Origin: Eutreptiella sp. 'Long Island Sound 2002'
Lineage: Eukaryota; Euglenozoa; Euglenophyceae; Eutreptiales; Eutreptiaceae
DNA length: 64,000 nt
Assembly: GCA_964036045.1 (NCBI GenBank)
Contig: OZ038383.1
Coordinates: forward strand, 34,243,394-34,307,393
Direction: 5' to 3'
Below are positions 35,501-44,090 of the stretch, one piece after another (position 1 is the first letter of the stretch; each line of letters begins with the position of its first letter). The translations under genes and the position numbers were made by a program. The notes beneath the pieces are model-generated. The model saw only the letters and a list, made by a program, of their open reading frames with translations, was not told the origin of the DNA and ran no database searches.

Positions 35501-38500
35501 ACAGGGGCTGCAGTGTAGGGGGTAGTCCCCGTCCTTGTACTCCAGGACTAGGCCAGCGTCAATACATTCTTGTATCTGTCGCTCAATCTCGTCGGCCTGC
35601 TCTTTAGGAGCTGGATAGGGTCTCCCCCGGATCTTGTGACGCACGAACTCAGGTTTCAGCTTGAGCTCCATCTGTACCAGCTTGTCACATGAGGCTGGAG
35701 GGGGTAGTTCTCCGAACACCTCCAGATAGGTCCTTATAAGCTTCTGCACCCGCGGGTCCAATAGCTTGATCTTGTCCTCCATGTCCTCGTCAGAGTGTAA
35801 GTTGCTTGCCCCCTGCGTAATAGATGTCGGGAGGTGATCCTCCACCGACTCTTCGCCCTTGGTAGTGTCCTTCAGCCCTTGGTAGGCATACAGAAGGTCT
35901 TGTTCAACCATCTCCGGTGGACGATGGCAACATAGGCACGCTCGAGGGGGTTCACATACACATTCCTCCGAGAGGTCGTCCTCCTCTCAGGTCCTCACAT
36001 GGGCGCCCCACACGCTCTTCCTGAGCTTAAGATCTACCTCCCTTTGCCAGGTGGTGATCTTCTGTTCGAGGTCCTCCTTCAATTGGGATAGATCTCCCAT
36101 ACGTCCTTGCTTCAGTGGCCATGAGCTGCGGGTAGGCTTAGCGTAGCATAGCTTCTTCGCCACCAACTTCCTCTTGGAGTCCACATACTCCCTTAGCCTG
36201 GATCGAGGGTCCAGCTCTTCGTCCACGGGGTCTTCCACCCTCATGCAGAGTAGGGGTTTCAGTGGGGCGACGTACTCGGCGTTCTCCACTTCTTCCACAC
36301 AGGTCCGCAAGAAGAAAGCGTCGTGCTCAGTTTCGTCATCTGAGTGGATAGAGCTAGGTAGCTCGGATAGTCCACACTCAGAGACTCCATCAGGAACAGG
36401 TACGTGGCAGGGAGAGTTGGGGGCGTTGCTGTCAGTCAGGACGTACTCATCTCCTCCGGGTATAGTCTCAACAGCATCTTGAGGTCGTAGTCGATCCTTC
36501 AAGTCACCCAAGGCGAGTCCATTGCTTTCTCTTTGTATAGCCTGGACCAATGTCGGGTCCAGATCCTCCCAGGGGATGGAAGTAAGACCTCCGTCCACCA
36601 CGCTGAGCATACTCCCCCATCCGGGTTTCCCAATAGGCGTCTTACGCCCCAGAGGCAGGTAGATGGCCTCATCAGGTAACCGAACAGTGCTGATAATCAG
36701 CCTGTGCAGGAGGTTTCGCCAGTACTCATTGCCCCCATGGGCTCCCCAATGGGGGGAACACAGGACCATACCGGAACGTTCCAAGGCCACCTTGGTCAGG
36801 ACCTTCCCAAGTTCACCGAACCTGGGGTTCCCGTAGGCCACCCCGAAAGAGGGCCAGTAAAATTTGTAGCTGCAGTTCTTCCCCTTGCTGCAGTAAAGGT
36901 CCAGTACATGCTGTTTGTCGCTGGCGAACAACTCCACATTCAGGTCTTCTCTAGAGTAACCCAACTCCTTCAGACCTTGGTCTAGGACTTCCCCCAATGG
37001 TTGATAGTCCTCAGTTTTGGAGGCCGCCATCATGTTCGAGGGGTCCTCCTTTGATAGCGTCAGGTAACTCGAGGTATGTTCCGACTGCTCCAGTGGCACA
37101 GACTCTCTGCCCTTGCCGTGGTGCACGTAGAGGAGGTAGGGCGCTTGCAGCGTCAGGGATTGTATCTGGGAGTGCTGCACAAAGAAGTCAGTCCCCAATA
37201 CAAAGTCGAAGGCCTCAGTGTTCCTCACATAGAACCGATTGGCGATAGTCGGGGAGCCCATAGGTACCTCCACTTCACAGTCCCCGCAGCTGTGCACCAC
37301 ATGTCCATCCCCCATTCGTATTGCCGCGGTGGTCATGGTGTTCTTCAGGCTCCCACAAGGTAAAATTTTCTTGGCCACTATAGATATGGTGGCGCCAGTA
37401 TCCAATACCCCCAGGTATTCACGTCAGCCTAGTCGGATACGTACCCAAAACACCAGGTCTTGGGTGCCACCGGAGCGTCCCCGTCAGAACTCCGCGGGAC
37501 AGGTCACCTCGAACCCCTTGTTCCGCAGCTTGCGGGCCATCCTCATGAAACGGCTTCTCTTCTTAGCGTTGCCGTCATCACCACCTTCGTGCTCCCGCTT
37601 GGCCCCTTGTTCTTTCTGGGCCTGCGTCTGTGAGCGTGTGGTAGGACCAGACTGCCCTCCAGAGGGCTCGGAGTTCCCCCCTGGATTAGGGTTGGGGTTG
37701 CCTCCGTTCTTGTCCTGGTTCTTGTTGTCCTTGTCTGGCTGGCTGTTAGCGCCTCCTCCTCGTCCACCTTGACTCTTGTCCTGCCCTTGTCCACATCCTT
37801 TCGACTTGCTCTTGCCGGAGTCGTTGCCTTTGCCTTTGCCTCCACCTTCGCCTGAGCCTTTGCCAGGATCTTCACCCTTAAGCTTCGCCGATAGGCGTTG
37901 CTTATGGTAGCACTCATCCTCGTAGTGCTTCCTCTTCCCAAGGAAGGCACACGTGATGATGCACCTGTAATGATCCGGCAGCTTCGCTTTGGCGCCGGTG
38001 TTCTTCTCCTGCTGCTTCCTCTGGACTACGAAGCAGTCTCACTGCTCGCAGTCAGGGGCATGCTGCAGGTGGCCCTGCTCATCTCTGGCATCACACCAGA
38101 AGAGCTCCTTGACGCTTTCCACGATACGGGCGTGGGCGTGTTTGGGGGTAGTCCCCTGCCCAGGTCTGGACCCTTGGTACCCTTTGCCATGGCCTCCAGG
38201 GCCTCCTCCTCCAGGACGGTAGTTGATCAGGTGCTGGTCGCTCTCCTTCTCCAGCGCCAGCTCCAGGAGTAGCACGCATAGATCCTTGTAGCGGAGGGAT
38301 CTAGCCTTGCGCTCTGCCGTTGAACAGCACTCGTCCCACAGCTCTCGAGGGAGCTTAGCCACCAACCAGAAGAGCAGGTCGTCGCTGCTGTAGGAACCGG
38401 GCGTCAACCGTCCAGCCCAGTGATCCAGATCAGCCAACAGCTCAGAGACCCTGCCAGGTCTGGGGTTGTTCGGCAGCACGGGCAGGGTCTGGATCTCGGC

Positions 38501-39985
38501 CCTGGTGGAGAGGTCAGTTTCGTAGGTCGGGTACTGCCTCTCCAAGGCAACCAACACATCGGCAAAGGTGGCAGAATTAGTCACAATCCGTCTGACCTGC
38601 TTCTCCAGGTACTTGGTCTTGCAGCACTGCAGGAGCAGATCGCACTTCCCTCGTCCACTGGCGTCGGTTTGGCCGGTCATTCGGAGAAACCGGCCAAAAT
38701 TCTCAGCAAACTAGCTGAGGTCCTTGCCTGCGAACTCAGGCAGGTTCACCACGATCTTGGAGGTGGCAATAGCCTTAGCCTCCTGAGACCTGCGTCCCTC
38801 AGGGCGTCGGGTCTTCCTCTTCTTCTTCTTCTTCTTCCCACTTGGGTTCTAGGGTTCCTCCGGGTCGTCGTCCTCCGAGGGCGAAGCAGAAGTCATAGAC
38901 GGCGGCTCATCATCGGAGGGGTCTCCGCCTAGATCACTAGAGCCATAAGGCTCCACGTCCACCATTGCCCTCAAGGCTGTCAGCCCAAGCCGGTCCAGGT
39001 CGGCTCTCGTAGAATTCGTCACGTGGCTGTAGGGCGGTTGGGCCGTTCTCGGTACGAAAGGGCTTCTCGGTATCGCTGCAGGGGTCGGCATCGGTCGGCT
39101 CCTCAGGCTCCCCAGGGTGTTTGTCAGCCCTGCCACCAGGTGGTTGGCCTGTACTCGATGGGGTGACACTCCCACCGTGGTAGGTGACGCTTGGGGCGGT
39201 ATCATCAGGGGCTCCAGTTTCTCTCGAATCTCCTGAGTGAGGTCGCCAACAATTTTAGAGGTGGCTCCTCGGAGCACCTCGTTGATCTCCGACCGCGTCA
39301 GCGACCTGTTGGAGGATCTCCCCGATCCTCTACTCCTGCCTCCAAGAGACTCAGGTCCTCTCCTCAACCCACTCAAGGTTGCATACCCAGGAACATCCAC
39401 ATAGGCGGCTGCCGTAGCGGGTAGAGGATGGTGATAGTCAGCTGCATACCATCGCGGCGCAGAACTGGAGGCCACCGGCTCACTGGCAGTAGTTACCTCA
39501 GGAAACGCAGTGGTAGGTGGGCCCAAACCATAGGCAGGGTAGGGAGGCATACCAGTAAAGCCTGTGCCCTCTGCCATAGGCGAGTTGGTTATGGGCATGG
39601 ATGTTGCAGCGGCTGGGTCCGGAATGGGGAGTGTGGTGGTTATAGGAGAGGGTGATGCGTGGAGGCCAGAAGCGCTTGGTGCGCCTTCGAAGGTAGGATC
39701 ATTCGTCAGGTCTTGCCCTTGGTCTTCTCCTTCGTCTGCTATGCCTTCTCCAGCATCCTTCTCGCTCTCTCTCTTCCTCTTCGCAGGATGAGTGACCACC
39801 TCCTCGACTGAGAGGGCCCGGAAGGCCGACTGGAGTCCTTCCAACGAATCCTCCGCCACGTCCACTGGCCTATGTGAGGGCTCCGAAGGTACAGCGCTAG
39901 GTCCAGGTCCAGGCTCACCAGGTGCTGGCCTTGCTGGTGCCTCAGGCGCTGTTTTCACGTCGGTGTCCTCTCTCTTTGTATCCAT
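32552..39985 (-). pseudogene. Gag-pol polyprotein of element 2, one frame with seven stop codons
   Basis: From an ATG at 39985 to TGA at 32552 the sequence is a single frame of 2,478 codons. It is broken only by TAG at 38849, 38711 and 35276 and TGA at 38039, 37484, 37424 and 35987 (lowest base given). Parts in order: a Pro/Ser-rich N-terminus; a capsid-like helical region (about 38680-38190); a variant Cys/His knuckle (CAFLGKRKHYEDEC) and a Gly/Lys/Asp-rich tail; protease VLDTGATIS (about 37407); a Dam-like region with VELFAS and NPRF (about 36960-36560); RT with HIDD at the YxDD box (about 35120); RNase H with VTDASS, TYEQELL, LCDQEPV and ADYISR; and integrase with a zinc finger and Asp/Asp/Glu in YVDYTEMP, INSDEDV and CERQIRV, plus a C-terminal WPRS...DPYFGLYK segment. 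No chromodomain. Gag and Pol share one frame, with no frameshift. Confidence 0.93.
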
Positions 39986-40072
39986 CTTCGTTCGCCCTTC
40001 TGCTTATATGTGACTGATCTCGGCGCACTGGTTGTACGGCACGGGGTTGCTGCCGGTACGCAGAGACAGTCT

Positions 40073-40086
40073 GCCTCTTGATACCA
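40073..40086 (-). other. Primer-binding site of element 2
   Basis: TGGTATCAAGAGGC on the coding strand starts at the inner edge of the right LTR. The first eight bases equal the TGGTATCA that primes many LTR retrotransposons with initiator methionine tRNA; the last bases differ, so the tRNA used is not certain. Confidence 0.8.
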
Positions 40087-40872
40087 GAAAGTTTTACAGT
40101 GATTTCAACACTGTGTTTGTGCCTCTCTTGCTGCTTGCTGCTGGTGTAGCATTTCCTGCTGCTTGTTTTTGAAGATGAAAATGTTTTAGTTGCTGAAATA
40201 CAATCAATCCAGGATAGCCCAAGCCAGGGATAAGCAATTAGAAGAGAATCAGGATCAAAGCATGAAGGGCTGAAGTGTAAACAGTGAAAGATGAAAGAGT
40301 ATTCACAGAAACTGCAACTCAAGGCACATCTGATTGCATATTCACAAAGATAGCTGAAATGTTTTGGAAAAAGAGTTGGAAAACTGCCCCATGGTCACTC
40401 AATCTCCATAGTGCCATCTCAGGAGATGTGCACTCTTTGTTTTGGGTCCCATATGTGCTGAGGTGGCAGGGCATGTGGCGATGAGGTCACTGCCATGTCA
40501 CATGGGATCTTCCTACTTAGCTAGGCTGACCGGGAATTGAACCCAGGACCTCTCAAAAAGAGGTGCCCAGCCCCCTAGGGTGCATACCACTAGGACAGCT
40601 AGGAATTCATGAGAAAACATAGATAAACTCATAGGCTCTGCCCTGGATATGTCAGTTCTCAGTCGACCCAGGAAAAGATGAATTGCCTCACATTGATAGG
40701 GGATTAAAGGGTCCACTCCATATTCTGATTTGGTGTTTGGTTCCATAGGTCAAAATGTGTTATCACCACTTTTGGTTGGGCCAATACTAAGATAGAAATG
40801 CCTGTGTGCTCAGTGCATCTCTAATACAACTAGAGTATGCCTCAAAGCTTTGGAAAAGCACTTTCTCTTACT
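40086..40872 (-). repeat. 5' LTR of element 2
   Basis: 787 bp, ungapped match to 29588-30374. It should carry the element's RNA polymerase II promoter. The tRNA-like segment is at 40524-40599. The outer end is followed by the AGGTG target duplication. Confidence 0.93.
40524..40599 (-). other. tRNA-like sequence in the 5' LTR
   Basis: Nearly identical to the copy in the other LTR (one difference, in the T-arm side of the variable region). Same acceptor, anticodon and T arms and same A- and B-box-like motifs, on the strand from which the element is transcribed. Confidence 0.65.
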
Positions 40873-40987
40873 AGGTGTGCAAAGCAATGATGCAAATTGT
40901 AGATCAATGGTTCAATCATTTGCATTGTTTGAAAATCCTAAATTCCTAACACTCTTGGTGATCTACTATGCACATTTGCATGGCTGC

Positions 40988-43900
40988 TCAGCTGCCCTGT
41001 CGCCTTCCTGTCGTTTCCTGCCGCATTTTGCCGTCGCCTGCCTCGCGTGGCCCGAATCTAATGTTTTGGTGAATGTGATCGCTGCCACACTCGTCAGGCC
41101 CAGCCGGCGAATCTCGCAAATGCATAAGGAAGTTGTCAGCTGCTTCCGACGGTGGCAGGGCGGAGATGTCCCGATTGATGGCCTGCTTCTGACCTGCGAT
41201 ACCTACCCGAATAGCTGAACTGGTCTCCGTCTTCAGCAGGTTGACCTGAACAATTTGCCTCCACTGCGGTGGGTCGAGGCCTTTCTCAAGACATTCATTT
41301 CCGAGCTCTTTGAGCGCACAGACGCAGTGCTGCTTTGCAATGACGATCCGATGATCGGCTGGAGACGGAAAAAGGGTTTTGAGAGCACGCACATGAAACA
41401 TAGCCACTGCGGTGTGGTTACGTACCTGGTGATTGCCATGCAGTCACGGTCACGGGCTCCTCGGGAGGGTTTCCCATGAGACTTCTCTTAACCTCGTCCA
41501 CCGGCTTGTGTTGATACTTCCGGATCTTGCCGTACTTCTTCTGCTTGTTGGTCACAAGGCTCCTGACGTGGACCTCCACCTGCAAAGGCCTCTTGTAGAA
41601 CCTCAGGAACTCCACTGGCACCGTGTCCTGCGTGGACAGTACTTGTGAGGTGTCTGGTGATGCTCTGCCCGCTTTTGCTGGCGTCAAACTGTCTGCCATG
41701 TTGAAATAGGCCTGTAAAAAGGGAGAAAACTGTACGTATTTCTCCTTCAATTGCGAGGGCTTGCAATCGACACTATGGGTATTTGTCTGCAATTACCTAT
41801 CTCGTATTGCGAGGCCTCACATTAAGATAAGAACATCTACTCAGAAACATACTTTTTTAGCAGACGATTGCGAGGGCTCGCATTCCCAACACTCAGGAGC
41901 GAGCAAAAGCACCGGTTTGCGCAGAGCAACAACAACGGAGCTGGGGATCAACCTAAAACAGATCCTATGCATTGGTAAAGGCCCAGATTGTGTCCAGAAT
42001 GTTTGTGCGCTGCGCATCAGACCGCAGAGGAACCTTGTTGTCCATCAATCGTACCACGTCAGGTGAGAAGTTCCAGGGCTGCCGCAAAAATGTACGCAAA
42101 ACATCTGTCAACACAGTCCCGTATGTGTGCACGTCCGGCTCGCTGTAAGGGTTGGACGGAAAATACGTCTCAGCCCCCCACTGCCCCTGCATGGTCGAGG
42201 TACCCGATTGCCAGGCAGAGTACCGAATTCTCAGGCGGTCGTCAGTAACATACGAGTGCACGCGCTGTCGGATCTCAACGCTGTCGGATCTCGGTTTCAA
42301 TCTCGGACGACAAACCACTAACCAGCAGGTGTCTGTTGATTCTTGCAGGGCAGATTTGGACGAACAAATCTTCCACATCGCTCAGTGTGACGGCCCAGGT
42401 GTGCCCATCGTTCATGGACCCCAGTCGACTGAGCATAACCTCGCCAAACTCTTCACCATAGCACAATCCGGGCAAGCCGCTGTTGAACGCCAGCCAACAT
42501 ACATAAGTGGATCAGCTACAGCCCTGCCAAGCTCTGTCAAAAGCACGAACACCAGTCGCAGAACATTTTGGACGTCGATGGCGGATCCTGGGTGCCGTCC
42601 GCAGCAGCTGCATTGTCGCACAACAAATCCACAGTAGAGAACAAGGGGACACCAGTTCTGCAGAAGGTTCACCATAGCTTTGCATGTCACACTCTTCAGT
42701 CGATCCATTGCCGTCCCACCGTGATCGGCAACAGCCTGTAACCTGTTCGACTTCCGCCGCAACTGCCGCAAGAAATGCGGTGCACACTTGAGGATGCCAG
42801 CAATAGTTCTCTCCATGACTGTCAGCTTCGGGTACGACCCTACTGTTTTCCCCACACCTAAGCGGCCAAAGCGGAGTACACAAAAAGGGAGCCAAAGCGC
42901 TGCCACAAGTTTGTCACAAGGTATTTATAGGGATGCCAACAGCCGTACAAGTTGGGAGTCTTCTTCAGTTTTTCGTGCCAGTTCTACCGCTGCGTTCTGT
43001 CGCAGTACAATAACTTGAGGCATCTTTTGTGTATGTTGTCATCAACGAGGAAGGGCACAATGGGGTATGTGTGGTTCGACAGGGATGCAATGTAGTCCAA
43101 CACCTCCACCAGGCCCTTGTACGTAGATACCTGCTGCGTAGTGAGCAGCAGCGGTCTCCAACCAGGATTCGGTACTGGATCTCGCACGATGTCAAGGGGC
43201 GCCCTGATGCTCGGTATTGGTGCTGGTCTGTCCGCAAGCAGGCCCAGATCTGTCGGGATCCCACAGAGGCTCTGTTGCATTCTGACAAGCGCTGCAGCAA
43301 CACTGCCGATGCCGCCGATGAGCACATCTATGGTGGGGTGTCCTCTGAAATACGGCAACGTGCGCAGAATCTCAACGACGCAAAGCGCTGTGCAATTTTG
43401 CCATTGATCCTGGATCGTTGGATGCGTTCCATACTGCTTAATGTAGCGATTGTCGATCCAGACGCAAACCTGCCGGTTCTGCATCCAAAGCCATGTTTCA
43501 AGCATCTTTGCCGTGGACTGTTGCTTCATAGTTTCCTCTCTCAGCCGCACCCGTCCTGTCCTGCGCAAACGGCACCTGTTCTGCCGCCCGATAGAGGCAA
43601 AACCGGGGGCGTCCTCGTCCTGGTGTTGGGTTGTGCACCGCAAGCGCATTATTTTGTATAAGTTGAAGAACTCCTCCCTCAAAAAATTTGACGCTCCTCT
43701 CTCTGGTCTGCCTTTCAGTGTCAGTAGTGAGTGCCGTGTCTTCCGGTTCAGTCGCAACAAGCGCTCCAAATAAAAAACGAAAATAGCTGCACTATTGTTC
43801 TCTTCAACGGCAGTCCATAGGGATTCAGGAGTGGTATCTCCACGTTTCGTTGCACAGAAAGCTCGCAATCGCTTGACAGTCCGTTCCAACTCCCTCTGTG

Positions 43901-44090
43901 CTCGATGCGCAATGTTACGTGGCATGAACAAACACGTCAAAAAATTGAAAATGTGTATTTCAGTTGAACAATTCCACAAAAAGCAGGTTCCTATAATGCT
44001 ACAAGGACAGAAAATTTTGTGCGAGCACAGGGATGCACACGCCACAGGCGCATATTCATCCTTGCGCGCTACTACCCCGCGCGTGCGCAT
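40988..44090 (-). CDS. Exons of an unrecognised protein, exon structure only partly resolved
   Basis: A long open frame at 44090-42984 includes a basic segment, LERLLRLNRKTRHSLLTL and, further on, IDVLIGGIGSVAAALVRM. More coding-like sequence follows in changing frames at 42906-42412, 42475-41965, 41711-41426 and 41358-40988. One splice is well placed: donor GTACGT at 41425 and acceptor CCGTCTCCAG ending at 41359 (67 nt) keep the frame. Palindromes of the GAGGCCTC family occur at 41751-41764, 41806-41820, 41869-41882, 44331-44344 and 44391-44405, mostly next to plausible splice sites. Strand, intron type and a scrap of the same minisatellite suggest that this is the 5' part of the gene at 26066-28725, split by element 2. 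No domain is recognised, and some frame changes could be decay rather than introns. Confidence 0.5.
41359..41425 (-). other. 67-nt intron
   Basis: The donor GTACGT and a pyrimidine-rich acceptor join the frame ...AWQSP to ADHRIVIAK in phase 1. A closer CAG would leave a 19-nt intron, also in frame; the 67-nt choice has the better acceptor and fits the other introns. It has no palindrome. Confidence 0.55.
41787..41852 (-). other. Putative 66-nt intron with palindromic core
   Basis: GTATGT at 41852 and TTGCAG ending at 41787 enclose 66 bases with GTGAGGCCTCGCAATACGAG in the middle. A second candidate intron (41773-41712, also with a palindrome variant) lies only 13 bases away, so a single 141-nt intron from 41852 to 41712 is equally possible. 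Confidence 0.4.

Larger units (their letters stand above)
29588..40872 (-). mobile_element. Complete Ty3-type LTR retrotransposon (element 2), 11,285 bp
   Basis: Two directly repeated 787-bp LTRs bound the element, and AGGTG flanks it on both outer sides (29583-29587 and 40873-40877), a 5-bp target duplication as made by Ty3-type integrases. A primer-binding site abuts the inner edge of the right LTR and a polypurine tract abuts the inner edge of the left LTR, fixing the direction of transcription as minus. The LTRs differ at about 34 positions with no indels (about 4 percent by eye), so the insertion is not very recent. The internal part carries one long gag-pol frame followed by about 2.2 kb of non-coding sequence. 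Stop codons make the copy inactive. Confidence 0.95.

Noticed and set aside
37543-37950. Separate small gene on the minus strand inside element 2
   Set aside because: The gag-pol frame reads through the same bases as a Gly/Lys-rich tail without interruption; this frame is a shadow.
41407-41425. Ultra-short 19-nt intron
   Set aside because: It is in frame, but a 67-nt choice with the same donor and a better pyrimidine-rich acceptor is also in frame and fits neighbouring introns.
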